From Geofilum rhodophaeum (GTDB lineage: Bacteria; Bacteroidota; Bacteroidia; Bacteroidales; Marinilabiliaceae), in contig NZ_MWUJ01000008.1 in NCBI RefSeq assembly GCF_002210225.1, positions 95,928 to 159,927 of the forward strand: a stretch of DNA of 64,000 bases, written 5' to 3'. Position 1 is the stretch's first letter. Every line of letters begins with the position of its first letter. Shown piece after piece: positions 1 through 11,576 of this stretch. The notes beneath the pieces are model-generated. The model searched no databases. It saw only the letters and a list, made by a program, of their open reading frames with translations, and was not told the origin of the DNA. The translations under genes were made by a program, and so were the position numbers.

Positions 1-1465
1 AGGCCTCAAACTCCTTTTCCAAATAGGCATCGAAGCGGTCGATTTTCGCCTGCAACTCTTTGGCCGACATCACGCCCTGCTTCACCAACTCCCTGCCATA
101 AATCTCGCGTGAGTTGGGATGAGACGCAATCACCTTATAAAGTGTAGGCTGCGTAAAACGGGGCTCATCGCCCTCGTTGTGACCATATTTTCGGTAAGAT
201 AAAATATCGATAAAGACATCGGTATTGAAACGCTGGCGGTACTCCATCGCCAATTCAAACACATAAACGATGGCCTCGGGATCGTCGCCATTGACATGAA
301 AAACGGGACTGTTGGTGACCTTGCCCACATCGGTGGAATAAGTACTGGAGCGCGCCTCAATATAGTTGGTGGTAAAACCCACCTGATTGTTCACCACCAC
401 GTGAATGGTGCCGCCCGTCTTGTAACCCGGCAACTTGGCCATTTGCACGACCTCATAAACCACCCCCTGGGCAGCTACTGCAGCGTCGCCGTGCACAATC
501 ACAGGCACCACCTTATCAAAATCGCCCTGGTAAGCATGTTCCACCCGCGAACGGGCCAGTCCTTCAGCCACCGGCGTTACCGCCTCCAAATGCGAGGGAT
601 TGGGCAACAAGCTTACCCGCACCTCCTTGCTCAGGGTCTTCACCACATTGTCAAAACCCAGGTGGTATTTCACATCACCCAGCGAAACCGTATCGTCGTA
701 CTCATCGGCCACAAACTCCTTAAAAATTTGCCGATAAGGCTTACCCAGCACATTCGAAAGCACATTGAGTCGACCCCGGTGGGCCATACCAATCACAAAC
801 TCCTCGGCACCCAGCTCGCCCCCCTTATTCAAGAGCGCTTTCAAGCCCGGTATGAGACCCTCAGACCCCTCCAGCGAAAAGCGTTTCTGGCCCACAAAGC
901 GCTTGTGAATAAAAGCCTCAAAACCTACGGCCCGCTTCAGAAAACGAAAAATGGTTTCCTTGCGCTCCTTGTCGTAGTCGGGCAAATTCTTCACCGATTC
1001 CATTTTCTCCCGCAGCCAGGCCACCACCTCAGGAATGCGTACATAAAGAAACTCTACTCCAACACTCTGACAGTAGGTATCCTGAAGATGCTGCACAATC
1101 TGGCGCAGGGGGGCGGGACCAATACCAATTTGACTGCCAGCCTGAAAAACGGTGTCGAGGTCCGACTCCGACAAGCCGAAAGTCTCCAAGTCAAGGGTGG
1201 GATGGTATTGTCGCCGGGCCCTTACCGGATTGGTCTTGGTAAAGAGGTGTCCCCTTTGCCGGTAACCATGAATCAGGTTGATTACATTAAACTCCTTGTC
1301 GATGTAATCGCCCGAACTGCCCTTAAAATTGGCCAGGGCAAAATCAAAGCCCTTAAAAAAACTCACAAAGGCCGGATCAACCGAAGCGGGATCCTTTTTG
1401 TACTGTTGGTACAATGCCTCCACAGCGCCTGGTTCGCTGTTCCCGACAAACGAATATTCATCCAT
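1..1465 (-). CDS. sucA: 2-oxoglutarate dehydrogenase E1 component, N-terminal part (cut by window edge)
   Basis: Thiamine-diphosphate-dependent E1 subunit of the 2-oxoglutarate dehydrogenase complex, which decarboxylates 2-oxoglutarate in the TCA cycle. Reading the minus strand from ATG at 1465 gives about 488 uninterrupted residues with no stop before base 1; the rest of the roughly 900-residue protein lies outside. The start MDEYSFVGNSEPGAVEALY leads into the usual E1 N-terminal segment (LYQQYKKDPASVDPAF). GMAHRGRLNVL is near residue 226 and the cofactor-binding stretch HGDAAVAAQGVVYE near residue 322. These motifs are specific for the OGDH E1 family rather than pyruvate E1. The gene is divergent from the nuclease gene at 1591. 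A long open frame on the opposite strand (296-1492) is only its shadow. Confidence 0.93.
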   Translation of the reverse strand, partial: MDEYSFVGNSEPGAVEALYQQYKKDPASVDPAFVSFFKGFDFALANFKGSSGDYIDKEFNVINLIHGYRQRGHLFTKTNPVRARRQYHPTLDLETFGLSESDLDTVFQAGSQIGIGPAPLRQIVQHLQDTYCQSVGVEFLYVRIPEVVAWLREKMESVKNLPDYDKERKETIFRFLKRAVGFEAFIHKRFVGQKRFSLEGSEGLIPGLKALLNKGGELGAEEFVIGMAHRGRLNVLSNVLGKPYRQIFKEFVADEYDDTVSLGDVKYHLGFDNVVKTLSKEVRVSLLPNPSHLEAVTPVAEGLARSRVEHAYQGDFDKVVPVIVHGDAAVAAQGVVYEVVQMAKLPGYKTGGTIHVVVNNQVGFTTNYIEARSSTYSTDVGKVTNSPVFHVNGDDPEAIVYVFELAMEYRQRFNTDVFIDILSYRKYGHNEGDEPRFTQPTLYKVIASHPNSREIYGRELVKQGVMSAKELQAKIDRFDAYLEKEFEA

Positions 1466-1558
1466 AATAACTGTTGCTGCTTGCGCGCTTAATACTTCCT
1501 TAAATTAGTATTTTTAATTCAAACGAGCCTTACTGCCCCACCTTAAATTTGCTTTCCC

Positions 1559-1566
1559 TATATTTG
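1559..1566 (+). promoter_or_regulatory. Bacteroidota -7 box upstream of the AddB-like gene
   Basis: TATATTTG matches the TAnnTTTG -7 consensus. It ends 24 bases before the ATG at 1591, which favours that start over an upstream in-frame TTG at 1549, because the upstream codon would lie before the box. A second match, TAAATTTG, lies at 1544-1551. No clear TTTG -33 box is visible at the ideal spacing. Confidence 0.45.
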
Positions 1567-1590
1567 AAGTTCGTACCACAAACATACAGC

Positions 1591-4467
1591 ATGCAAAGTT
1601 TTTTGGAACGCCTGGCGCAGTACCACGTCTCTCATCATTTAACAGAAATAAACGATTTTTGTTTTGTTTTCCCGAGCCGAAGAGCTTGTATCTTTTTTGA
1701 GCGTCAGTTGGCCCGTTTGGTAGAGCAACCGGTATGGTCGCCCAAAATAATTACCATCAGTGAGTTTTTCCGTGAAGTAGACCCCACTCCGGTGGCCGAC
1801 AACATCACGCTGTTGTTTCGGCTGCACCTGAGTTATTGTCGCGTTATGCAAAGCGACATCAGCATCGATGAATTTCTTCCGCTTGGAGAGATGCTGTTGA
1901 GCGATTTCAACGATACAGACAAGTACCTGGTCGACCCCAAAGAACTGTTCGCCAACCTGGCCGCCATAAAAAAAATGGAGGTCGATTACACCCATCTGGA
2001 TGAGGACCAGGTGGCGGCCATCCAGAGTTTCTGGGAGACTTTTGACCCGGAGCGCCTGTCGGAACAACAGCAAAGCTTCTTAACCGTTTGGGAACGCTTG
2101 CACGAGTTGTACCAGGCTTTTCGCCAGGATTTGGACCAGGAAGGCCTGGTGTACGACGGCATGCTGCTGAGACGTGTGGCAGAGCGGGTGGCACAAAGCA
2201 AGCACCTGCCCCTGCCCTACAAGAAAGTCGTATTTGCCGGCTTCAACGCCCTCAACAAATGCGAGAAAAGGATATTTCATCAGCTCTACTTCCAAAACAA
2301 GGCCACTTTCTTTTGGGATTATCCTCGGCAGATACTGGAAGAAAAAAGCGACCCGGCCCATCCCGGAATCCGCGTGGGTCACGAAGCCGCCTTTTTCATC
2401 AAAAGCAACCTAAGCGACTTTCCGTCGCCGCGCGACTGGGAAGCGCCCTTTGCCGATAAGCTGGCCGACATAACCCTGTCGGCCGCCTCCAACGAACTGG
2501 TGCAGGCCCAGGTGGCGCAGGACTTCCTCTCTGAGGTGGCAGCAGCCACCGCAGCAAAGGAAAAAACGGCCCTCATCCTGGCCGACGAGCAGCAGTTGCT
2601 GCCCATTCTCCACTCCATCCCCGAAAGCTACCCGGCCATCAACATCACGCTGGGTTATCCCATCAAAAACACACCGGCCTTTTCGCTCGTTGAAAACCTG
2701 CTGGCCTTGCAAAAAACCACGCGCAAAACCCGCGAAGGAAAAACCTGGTACTACCATCGGGATGTACTGGCCCTTCTGCGCCATCAATACCTGAAAACCA
2801 TATTGGGACAGCAAGCCGGAGAACTCATTCAGCAGCTCATCGCCTCCAACCAGCTCTTTATCGAAGCCGCCACCCTGGGCCACGATACACAACTGCAGAG
2901 CGTCTTCCGAAAAGTAAATACCACTCCGGAACTGACCGACTACCTCAACGAAATATTGCTGCTGGTTTATCACAAACTGCGCGACATGGAGGGAAAGGAA
3001 TTGGAAATGGAATTCATCTTCCACCTCTACACCACCATTAAACGCCTGAGCGATGTGCTGGGACAGCTGCCCCAGCAACCCCAGCCCGCTACCTGGCAGA
3101 GCCTGTTTCGAAAACTGGCCGCTGCAGCCTCGGTGCCCTTCCAGGGCGAGCCCCTGGAAGGCTTGCAGATAATGGGTCTGCTCGAAACCAGGGCCCTCGA
3201 TTTCGAAAACCTCATTATCCTGGGCATGAACGAAGGGGTTTTCCCAAAAACCACCCCACCCAACTCCTTCATCCCCTTTAATCTGCGCAAAGGGTACGAC
3301 CTGCCCACCATCGACAACCAAGACGCCATATTCGCCTATTATTTTTATCGCCTCATTCACCGGGCCAAACGCATCAAACTGGTGTACACCACCTCCCGCT
3401 CGGCCACCGAAGAGGGCGAAATGAGCCGCTTTTTGCAACAATTGTACTACGAATACCCCGGCCAATTGAAAGTGGAAACCCCGCTGCAGCAGGTCGACAT
3501 TCCACTGCAACCCATAATGACGGCCGAGAAGACCCCGGAGGTGCTGCGCATCCTCAACAATTGGAAAAGTCCCGGCAAGCGCGACCTGTCGCCCAGCGCA
3601 TTGAGCCTCTACATCGAGTGTCCCTTACGATTCTACTACCGCTATGTGGCCGGCATTCGCGAGCCCGAAAGCATCAGCGAGGACCTCGACCCGAGGGTTT
3701 TTGGCAACCTCTTTCACGAAATGGTAGAGCGCCTCTATACCCCCTGGCTGGGAAAAATGGTCAACGAAAGCGACCTGGAACAATGGCTGAAACAGCCGGA
3801 CAAAATACGCGACCTCATGGACGAGATTTTTGAAAAAAACATCCCCTTCATCAGGCAGCGCAGTGGCGAATTCAACGATTTACAGGGCAAAAACAGTCTG
3901 GTGTACGACATCCTGCAGCGCTACATTCTGCGCTTTCTCGAATGCGAAAAGCAAAGCACCCCCTTCCGCCTGCTGGCCCTCGAAGAAAAAGTCAGCATGC
4001 AGCACCCCGTCAACGAGCAGCTGAAAGTAAATCTGGGCGGTTTAATTGACCGTACCGATGAAAAAGAGGGGGTCATCCGCATCATCGATTACAAGACCGG
4101 AAAGGCTGGAAAAAAAATAAAGGCTGTGGAAGAACTCTTTTTGAGTGAAAAGCACAGCGACAACAAAGCCGTTTTCCAAACCCTCCTTTACAGCCTCATC
4201 AAAGCTCAGCAAGTGGGGCACACCGATATTGAACCAGGGGTAATTGCCGTGCGTGAGCTGTTCGACAAGCAATACGACAACAGCTTGCTGTTGAAAGAAG
4301 ACAAGCGTTTTGAGAAGTTGAATCTGGCCAGGGTGGAAGCCGACTACACCGAAAAATTAAACGCCCTGCTGACCCGGCTTTTTGACCCCGAAGTTCCGTT
4401 TACCCAGACCGACAACCGGAAAGCCTGCGAATACTGTGCCTTTAAAAAACACTGTCGGCGCGACTAA
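1591..4467 (+). CDS. AddB-like PD-(D/E)XK nuclease/helicase-fold protein with Fe-S cysteines
   Basis: Probable subunit of an AddAB-type ATP-dependent helicase-nuclease acting in double-strand break repair. The protein is 958 residues from the ATG at 1591. The N-terminus reads FVFPSRRACIFF, the degenerate P-loop region seen in Bacteroidota AddB-like proteins. A UvrD-like middle follows (LETRALDFENLIILGMNEG). The C-terminal third is a RecB-type nuclease, with a histidine in GNLFHEM near residue 706, GGLIDRTD near 814 and IIDYKTG near 831-837 supplying the D...DxK catalytic set. Cysteines at about 677 (CPLRFYY) and 946, 949 and 955 (CEYCAFKKHC) form the four-cysteine pattern that holds a 4Fe-4S cluster in AddB. 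No addA partner is in the window. It converges on trmD with 3 bases between them. Confidence 0.85.
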   Translation: MQSFLERLAQYHVSHHLTEINDFCFVFPSRRACIFFERQLARLVEQPVWSPKIITISEFFREVDPTPVADNITLLFRLHLSYCRVMQSDISIDEFLPLGEMLLSDFNDTDKYLVDPKELFANLAAIKKMEVDYTHLDEDQVAAIQSFWETFDPERLSEQQQSFLTVWERLHELYQAFRQDLDQEGLVYDGMLLRRVAERVAQSKHLPLPYKKVVFAGFNALNKCEKRIFHQLYFQNKATFFWDYPRQILEEKSDPAHPGIRVGHEAAFFIKSNLSDFPSPRDWEAPFADKLADITLSAASNELVQAQVAQDFLSEVAAATAAKEKTALILADEQQLLPILHSIPESYPAINITLGYPIKNTPAFSLVENLLALQKTTRKTREGKTWYYHRDVLALLRHQYLKTILGQQAGELIQQLIASNQLFIEAATLGHDTQLQSVFRKVNTTPELTDYLNEILLLVYHKLRDMEGKELEMEFIFHLYTTIKRLSDVLGQLPQQPQPATWQSLFRKLAAAASVPFQGEPLEGLQIMGLLETRALDFENLIILGMNEGVFPKTTPPNSFIPFNLRKGYDLPTIDNQDAIFAYYFYRLIHRAKRIKLVYTTSRSATEEGEMSRFLQQLYYEYPGQLKVETPLQQVDIPLQPIMTAEKTPEVLRILNNWKSPGKRDLSPSALSLYIECPLRFYYRYVAGIREPESISEDLDPRVFGNLFHEMVERLYTPWLGKMVNESDLEQWLKQPDKIRDLMDEIFEKNIPFIRQRSGEFNDLQGKNSLVYDILQRYILRFLECEKQSTPFRLLALEEKVSMQHPVNEQLKVNLGGLIDRTDEKEGVIRIIDYKTGKAGKKIKAVEELFLSEKHSDNKAVFQTLLYSLIKAQQVGHTDIEPGVIAVRELFDKQYDNSLLLKEDKRFEKLNLARVEADYTEKLNALLTRLFDPEVPFTQTDNRKACEYCAFKKHCRRD

Positions 4468-4470
4468 AGC

Positions 4471-5148
4471 TTAGTCTTCCAACAAATCGGGGCGCAACTT
4501 TCGGGTTCGTGCCAAAGCCTGCTCCTCCCGCCACTGGTCTATTTTTGCCTGGTGACCAGAAAGCAGTACCTCGGGCACCTTCCAGCCCTTATACTCGGCG
4601 GGACGGGTATAAACAGGAGGGGCCAACAGATTGTCCTGAAAGGAATCGGACAAAGCCGAAGTCTCATCACTGAGCACTCCGGGAATCAAACGCACCACCG
4701 CATCCACCAAAACCGCTGCCGCCAACTCGCCACCGGTCAACACATAATCACCCACAGAAATCTCCAGGCTTACATAATTATCGCGCACCCGCTGATCTAC
4801 CCCCTTGTAATGCCCACAAAGCAGAATCAGATTGCCCTTAAGCGAGAGTTGATTCACCAATCCCTGCTTCAGGGTTTGCCCGTCGGGCGTCAGATAGATC
4901 ACCTCGTCGTAGCTGCGTTCCCCTTTCAGTTGGTCAATAATACGCGCAATCGGCTCAATTTGCATGACCATACCGGCACCGCCCCCAAAGGCATAGTCGT
5001 CCACCTTCATGTGCTTATCGCTAGAGTAATCCCTAATGTTGTGCAAAACCAACTCCACACTGCCCTGGTCAACGGCGCGACGAAGAATGCTTTCGGAAAA
5101 AGGACCCTCAAACATCTGGGGGAAGAGCGTTAGTACATCTATGCGCAT
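4471..5148 (-). CDS. trmD: tRNA (guanine-37-N1)-methyltransferase
   Basis: Transfers a methyl group from S-adenosylmethionine to N1 of G37 next to the anticodon of certain tRNAs, preventing +1 frameshifting. The protein is 225 residues, the normal TrmD size. It begins [17 protein letters not shown], and FGGGAGMVM is near residue 58. The SPOUT knot region carries [13 protein letters not shown] and [14 protein letters not shown], followed by the conserved LSDSFQ. The frame is open upstream to 5430, but that extension is the antisense shadow of the DUF349 gene, and the homologous start is the ATG at 5148. The gene is divergent from DUF349 and here stands apart from its usual rpsP-rimM-rplS neighbours. 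Confidence 0.96.
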   Translation of the reverse strand: MRIDVLTLFPQMFEGPFSESILRRAVDQGSVELVLHNIRDYSSDKHMKVDDYAFGGGAGMVMQIEPIARIIDQLKGERSYDEVIYLTPDGQTLKQGLVNQLSLKGNLILLCGHYKGVDQRVRDNYVSLEISVGDYVLTGGELAAAVLVDAVVRLIPGVLSDETSALSDSFQDNLLAPPVYTRPAEYKGWKVPEVLLSGHQAKIDQWREEQALARTRKLRPDLLED

Positions 5149-5164
5149 AGCTTTAAATTTGGCG

Positions 5165-5172
5165 CAAAGATA
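5165..5172 (-). promoter_or_regulatory. Bacteroidota -7 box for trmD
   Basis: On the minus strand this reads TATCTTTG, a full match to TAnnTTTG, placed 16 bases before the trmD ATG. It predicts a very short leader. It lies back to back with the promoter of the DUF349 gene. Confidence 0.5.
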
Positions 5173-5216
5173 GCAAAGCCTGTTGAAATGCAGGCCAAAG
5201 GAATTTTTTAAAAAAC

Positions 5217-5247
5217 TTTGGACTTTGCCCCTAATGTAATATATTCG
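5217..5247 (+). promoter_or_regulatory. Bacteroidota-type promoter (-33 TTTG, 19-base spacer, -7 TATATTCG)
   Basis: TTTG at 5217-5220 is followed after exactly 19 bases by TATATTCG at 5240-5247, one base from the TAnnTTTG consensus. This is the best complete promoter match in the window. Transcription should begin a few bases after 5247, around 5252. That rules against the in-frame GTG at 5252 as the start of the following gene and favours the ATGs at 5267 or 5273. Confidence 0.65.
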
Positions 5248-5266
5248 TAGAGTGAATATAACACCT

Positions 5267-7234
5267 ATGGTGATGGAAGCAAATGAACTGAACAAGGAAT
5301 CCCAGGAGGAAACCCGTCTGAATGCGACCGAACAGGTCGATGAATCCAAAAAAGAGGAACAAAAGACCCCGGAAGCTGCCCCTGAAAAGGAAGCCGAACC
5401 CACTGCAAAGCATGCTGAGGCTGAGACCAATGCCCCATCCGAAAAGCAAGCCTCGGACGAGCAGGCAGCAAATAAGGTGGAAGCTGCAGAGGAAGTGGAG
5501 ACAACTGCACCGACTCAGGAAGACTACAGCAATCTTGATCGGGAAAGCCTGGTGGCCAAATTCCGACAGCTGCTTAAGGAACAGCCAATCAGTGACCTGA
5601 AACCGGCCGTGGATACCTTACGCAAAGTCTTCGACAAAGCCTCCGAAGAAATTGAAAACAAGGCCAAAGCGGCTTTCGTCGCCTCCGGAGAACCCGAAGA
5701 GCTCTTTGTCCATCAGCCCGACAACCTGCAAAAGGAATTCTCGGCCCTGCTTTTTGAATACCGCAGCAAACGCGACAGCGAGCGACAATCTCAGGAACAC
5801 GAGAAAGAAAAGAACCTTGCGGCCAAATACGAGGTCATCGAAGGGATTAAGGACTTGCTGAACCGTCAGGAATCGCTCAACGAGACCTTTCAGGAATTTC
5901 GTGATCTGCAACAACGCTGGCGCGATATTGGTCCCGTACCCCAAGGAAAGTTGCACGATTTGTGGGAAACCTTTCACCTACACGTAGAGAACTTTTACAA
6001 CTACATCAAAATAAACAACGAGCTGCGCGACCTCGACATCAAAAAGAATTACGAGGAAAAGATAGCACTTTGCGAAAAAGCAGAGGAACTGCTGCTCGAA
6101 GATTCGGCCGTTAAAGCCTTTAAAGCCCTGCAAAAACTGCACGACCAGTGGCGCGAAGTAGGCCCTGTGCCGCGAGAAAAGAAGGAAGAGCTGTGGGAGC
6201 GTTTCAAGGCAGCCACCAGCAAAATTAACCAGCGTCAGCAGGAGCATTTTGAAGCCCTCAAAAACCAGTTGAAGAAAAACCTGGAGGCCAAAATTGAATT
6301 GTGCGAAAAAGCAGAAGCGCTGCTGGCCGAGGAACTGCATTCACCCAAAGAATGGGAGGAGAAAAGCAAACAGCTTATTGATCTGCAGCAGGTGTGGAAA
6401 ACCATAGGCTTTGCGCCCAAAAAAGACAACAATCTGGTATACGAACGTTTTCGTAAGGCCTGCGACAGCTTTTTCAACAGCAAGCGTGAGTTTTTCAAAA
6501 CCTATAAGGACGAACAACAGAATAATCTGCAGCTCAAAACGGAGCTCTGCATTCAGGCCGAAGCCATGAAGGAGAGCAACGACTGGAAGAAAACCACGGA
6601 CGAATACATACGCATCCAAAAAAAGTGGAAAGAAATTGGCCCGGTGCCCCGCAAGCAGTCCGACATTGTTTGGAAGCGCTTCCGCGAAGCCTGTGACTAC
6701 TTCTTCAACCGTAAAAAGGACTTCTTCAGTCACATCGATGAAGAACAAGACAAAAACCTCGAAGCCAAAGAAGCGCTTATTGCCGAACTGACCGGGTTTG
6801 AAATCAAAGAGGACAACGAAAAGAACTTTGAAATTTTGCAGGACTTCCAGCGCCGCTGGTCCAACATCGGTTTTGTGCCGCTTAAAGAAAAGGAGCGTAT
6901 CAACCAGGAATTCCGCAACCTCATCAACCAAAAGTTTGATCACCTTAACCTCGACGAAGTCAACAAAAACCTTCAGAAATTTCGCAACAAGCTCGAAAAC
7001 TGGAAGGCTGAGGATCAGTTTGCCGAAAAAATCGGGCAGGAACGCAATCGCATTATGCTGAAGTTGAAGCAACTCGAAAACGACCTGGTTGTTTGGGAAA
7101 ACAACATTGGTTTCTTTGCCAAATCGAAGAACTCAGATGCCTTGGTGCGCGACTTCCAACACAAAATAGAGAACGGAAAGCGCAATATGGAATTGCTGAA
7201 TAAGAAACTGGACCTGATCGACGAAATGCTGTAA
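5267..7234 (+). CDS. DUF349 repeat protein, strongly charged coiled coil
   Basis: Function not established. The protein is about 655 residues, with an acidic, Glu/Lys/Ala-rich disordered head (about 1-95) and a long helical body. At least five copies of a DUF349 signature of the form QxxWxxIGPVP are visible: [44 protein letters not shown] and [11 protein letters not shown], spaced about 70 residues apart. No signal peptide or membrane segment is seen, so it is probably cytoplasmic. Start choice: GTG 5252 sits at the predicted transcription start, so ATG 5267 or ATG 5273 is preferred. The gene lies directly before pyrG, which has its own -7 box. DUF349 proteins are widespread; multi-copy versions like this are common in Bacteroidota. 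Confidence 0.85.
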   Translation: MVMEANELNKESQEETRLNATEQVDESKKEEQKTPEAAPEKEAEPTAKHAEAETNAPSEKQASDEQAANKVEAAEEVETTAPTQEDYSNLDRESLVAKFRQLLKEQPISDLKPAVDTLRKVFDKASEEIENKAKAAFVASGEPEELFVHQPDNLQKEFSALLFEYRSKRDSERQSQEHEKEKNLAAKYEVIEGIKDLLNRQESLNETFQEFRDLQQRWRDIGPVPQGKLHDLWETFHLHVENFYNYIKINNELRDLDIKKNYEEKIALCEKAEELLLEDSAVKAFKALQKLHDQWREVGPVPREKKEELWERFKAATSKINQRQQEHFEALKNQLKKNLEAKIELCEKAEALLAEELHSPKEWEEKSKQLIDLQQVWKTIGFAPKKDNNLVYERFRKACDSFFNSKREFFKTYKDEQQNNLQLKTELCIQAEAMKESNDWKKTTDEYIRIQKKWKEIGPVPRKQSDIVWKRFREACDYFFNRKKDFFSHIDEEQDKNLEAKEALIAELTGFEIKEDNEKNFEILQDFQRRWSNIGFVPLKEKERINQEFRNLINQKFDHLNLDEVNKNLQKFRNKLENWKAEDQFAEKIGQERNRIMLKLKQLENDLVVWENNIGFFAKSKNSDALVRDFQHKIENGKRNMELLNKKLDLIDEML

Positions 7235-7272
7235 TTATTCTTCGGCGCGACCTATTTTCGGTCAGATTTTTC

Positions 7273-7280
7273 TACCTTTG
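7273..7280 (+). promoter_or_regulatory. Bacteroidota -7 box upstream of pyrG
   Basis: TACCTTTG is a full match to TAnnTTTG, 41 bases before the pyrG GTG start. No good -33 box is seen at 19 bases. It would give a leader of about 35 bases and serve pyrG-yidC. Confidence 0.5.
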
Positions 7281-7300
7281 TGGTTTAATTAAAATTGTAG

Positions 7301-8941
<1,641 letters not shown>

Positions 8942-8943
8942 AA

Positions 8944-10827
8944 ATGGATAGGAATTCGATAACGGGTCTGATTCTCATCAGTCTGGTACTGATTGGTTTT
9001 TATTTCATCAACAAACCTTCTGCCGAACAGGTGGAGGCCATGCAGCACCAACGTGATTCACTGGAAAGAGTAGAGTTGCTGCGCCAGCAAGAATTAGACG
9101 CTGCCCTTAAGCAACAAGCCGAAGCCAGCCCCGTGGCACTGGAAGCCGAGGCGGAGGCAACGACAGTAAGTGACAGCATTCAGTTGAACAATCAGCTTCA
9201 GGCACGCTTTGGACAGATGGCTCCCTTTGTAGAAGGAGAAGCCACCTACTACACCCTCGAAAACGAAAAGGTACGTATGGTACTGAGCTCTAAGGGTGCC
9301 CGCATCTATTCGGTAGAGCTGAAGGAATATAAAACGCACGACGGGCAACCACTGATTCTCTTCGATGGCGAGGCCAACAAGTTTGGCTTTACCTTTACAC
9401 ACAACACCCGCATCTTCAACACCAACGACCTCTTTTTTGAAGCACGACAGGAAAACGAGGAGCAGATCGTTTTTGAATTGGGCACCGAACAGGGTGAGCA
9501 GCTGCGTTTCAAATACACCTTGCCGGCCGACGAATACATGGCGCGTTTTGAACTGCAAACCGAGCGCCTCAACAACCTGATGGCGACCCCACGGGGCAGC
9601 ATTGACCTGACCTGGTATATGGAAATGCCGGCATTTGAAAAGGGTCGCAGCAGCGAGAAGCGCTACTCAGGACTATATTACAAATACCACCTCGACGAAG
9701 TGGATTGGCTCAAAGGAGCAGGCGACGGAAGTGAAGATCTAAGAACCAAGGTCAAGTGGATTGGTTTTAAGGGCCAGTTTTTCTCCTCTGTATTTATCGC
9801 TGACGAGGCCTTTGCAAGCGCCAACGTGGAAGTAAAGGCAGAAGAAAACGAGCAAAGCAACTTTTTGGCTTACAACAAGGCCGAAACAGTGATTCCGGTG
9901 GACCTCTCCACCGACGAGAACATTGGTTTTTCCTTCTATTTTGGTCCCAACCACTTTTTCACGCTCAACAATTACGACAAGGAACTGGAGCTTAACCAAC
10001 TGATTCCCCTGGGCTGGGGCATATTCGGCTGGGTCAACCGCATTGCGGTCATTCCCGTCTTCAATTTTCTTGAAGGCTTCATTGGCAGTTACGGCATCAT
10101 CATCCTGATCCTGACCATCCTCATCAAACTGGTACTCTTCCCCCTCACCTACAAGTCGTACATGTCTACGGCCAAAATGAAGGTGCTGAAACCCCAGATT
10201 GATGAAATCAATGAGCGCATCCCTAAGGAGAAAGCTATGGAGCGCCAGCAGGCCACCATGGCCCTCTATAAAAAGGCCGGCGTGAATCCCATGGGCGGTT
10301 GTTTGCCCATGCTGCTCCAGATGCCCATTCTTATCGCGATGTTCAACTTTTTCCCGGTGTCCATCGAATTGCGCCAGGAGAGTTTCCTTTGGGCAACCGA
10401 CTTGTCGGCCTACGACTCGATCTTCGACCTGCCCTTCAACATTCCCTTTTACGGAGCGCATGTGAGTCTCTTTACCCTTTTGATGGCGGCAACCAACATG
10501 CTGTACACCAAAATGAACTCCGAAATGACTGCCTCGGCCAACCAAATGCCGGGTATGAAGGGGATGATGTATATGATGCCGGTGATGTTCCTCTTCTTCT
10601 TCAACAACTATGCATCGGGTTTGAGTTACTACTACTTTGTTTCCACCTTGATCACTGTGGGACAAACCCTCTTGATTCGTCGTTTTGTGGATGAGAAGAA
10701 GCTGCTGAAAAAGATTCAGGCCAACCAAAAGAAACCGGTGAAGAAATCTAAGTTTGCTCAGCGTCTGGAAGAAATGACCAAGCAGCAACAACAATTACAA
10801 AAAGGCGGCAAGAACAAGAAACGTTAA
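8944..10827 (+). CDS. yidC: Membrane protein insertase YidC
   Basis: Inserts and folds inner-membrane proteins, alone or with SecYEG. The protein is 627 residues. There is one N-terminal membrane helix (about 6-23, ITGLILISLVLIGFYFI) and a large periplasmic beta domain to about 355. The conserved C-terminal insertase core follows, with several membrane helices (GIIILILTILIKLVLFPLTYKS near 385, then GGCLPMLLQMPILIAMFNF). The basic, Gln/Lys-rich tail after about residue 590 resembles tails that contact ribosomes. It lies two bases after pyrG and is followed by a strong hairpin terminator. Confidence 0.97.
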   Translation: MDRNSITGLILISLVLIGFYFINKPSAEQVEAMQHQRDSLERVELLRQQELDAALKQQAEASPVALEAEAEATTVSDSIQLNNQLQARFGQMAPFVEGEATYYTLENEKVRMVLSSKGARIYSVELKEYKTHDGQPLILFDGEANKFGFTFTHNTRIFNTNDLFFEARQENEEQIVFELGTEQGEQLRFKYTLPADEYMARFELQTERLNNLMATPRGSIDLTWYMEMPAFEKGRSSEKRYSGLYYKYHLDEVDWLKGAGDGSEDLRTKVKWIGFKGQFFSSVFIADEAFASANVEVKAEENEQSNFLAYNKAETVIPVDLSTDENIGFSFYFGPNHFFTLNNYDKELELNQLIPLGWGIFGWVNRIAVIPVFNFLEGFIGSYGIIILILTILIKLVLFPLTYKSYMSTAKMKVLKPQIDEINERIPKEKAMERQQATMALYKKAGVNPMGGCLPMLLQMPILIAMFNFFPVSIELRQESFLWATDLSAYDSIFDLPFNIPFYGAHVSLFTLLMAATNMLYTKMNSEMTASANQMPGMKGMMYMMPVMFLFFFNNYASGLSYYYFVSTLITVGQTLLIRRFVDEKKLLKKIQANQKKPVKKSKFAQRLEEMTKQQQQLQKGGKNKKR

Positions 10828-10856
10828 GCGTTTCCACCGTCAGTTTTACCCATAAT

Positions 10857-10892
10857 AAAGAGGGAGAAAAGCAGCTGCTTTTCTCCCTCTTT
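10857..10892. terminator. Perfect 18-bp inverted repeat, bidirectional terminator
   Basis: AAAGAGGGAGAAAAGCAG is followed directly by its exact reverse complement, flanked by A and T runs on both sides. It can end both yidC (plus) and the lipoprotein gene converging from the minus strand. Confidence 0.8.
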
Positions 10893-10907
10893 ATTTTCAA
10901 AAAGCCC

Positions 10908-11576
10908 CTATTTTTCAAGCACCTTCCCCACAAAACGGAGGTGGGGCGACAAAGCCATCCCATTGGGGTTGCAACCCGGCCTTCCTTCGGGAATCTCCAC
11001 CCCCAAACGCGAATAGTGATCCACCCACAAGGGATGAAAATCCCCCGTTTCGGGATTTTTAAAGGTCATGGCTTCCAGTTCAAAGATGTCTGACGAGCGA
11101 AAAAGGGTATACACAAAACCCGAGCAGTAATGGCCGGTCCCATCCATCAGATAGGCATCGTCGTAGGGCAAGCCATTGAGAGTGCGTGCAGTATCCAGCG
11201 CAGCGGGTATATGTATGTGCAGGGAGTCGCACAGCCGATACACATCGGCCCGGTGACGGGTTTTCAAAAAAGCCTCCAGACTTTCGCAACTCACCCCCTT
11301 CTTGGGGGCTGCATGCCAAATCCACACCGTGGAGTCCCTCACCTCCACCATACCCATGTGGGTATAGGAAGTCTCCATCTCGGTCTTGGTTACATCGTCG
11401 ATGGCCGTAGACAGCTTATCGCCGCCCCACAAACCGGGACCGGTAAACACAAAGTCGCCCGACTGCAAATCGCTTACTTTAAGGTCTGGGGGCTTATGCC
11501 CGCAGCCCGGTGTCCAAAAAAGAATGCCCATAAGCACAACAACAAGACAACTTGCCGGAATGAAACGCTGCCTCAT
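10908..11576 (-). CDS. YiiX/YaeF-type permuted papain-fold lipoprotein
   Basis: Predicted thiol hydrolase of the permuted NlpC/P60 (LRAT-like) superfamily; substrate unknown, with amide or lipid-amide bonds plausible for the family. It is 222 residues with a lipoprotein signal ending TPGC (cysteine about residue 25), so it is membrane-anchored. The domain starts LQSGDFVF, as in YiiX. The catalytic His lies in YTHMGMV near residue 72, and the Cys in HYCSGFVY near residue 148, in the permuted order His then Cys. The start overlaps the preceding gene's stop by four bases (ATGA at 11573-11576), so the two minus-strand genes are translationally coupled. It ends at the shared terminator after yidC. 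Confidence 0.75.
   Translation of the reverse strand: MRQRFIPASCLVVVLMGILFWTPGCGHKPPDLKVSDLQSGDFVFTGPGLWGGDKLSTAIDDVTKTEMETSYTHMGMVEVRDSTVWIWHAAPKKGVSCESLEAFLKTRHRADVYRLCDSLHIHIPAALDTARTLNGLPYDDAYLMDGTGHYCSGFVYTLFRSSDIFELEAMTFKNPETGDFHPLWVDHYSRLGVEIPEGRPGCNPNGMALSPHLRFVGKVLEK

Noticed and set aside
296..1492. Long open frame on the plus strand (398 codons)
   Set aside because: It is antisense to sucA, whose minus-strand translation has clear family motifs; the plus-strand product has no recognisable pattern.
2410..3510. Long minus-strand open frame inside the AddB-like gene
   Set aside because: Shadow frame; the plus-strand protein has the nuclease and cysteine motifs. The same applies to minus-strand frames at 9739-10794, 20105-21373, 25078-26250 and 26346-27749.
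4471..5430. TrmD with a 94-residue N-terminal extension
   Set aside because: The extension is antisense to the DUF349 gene and the trmD promoter box lies inside it; the family start is the ATG at 5148.
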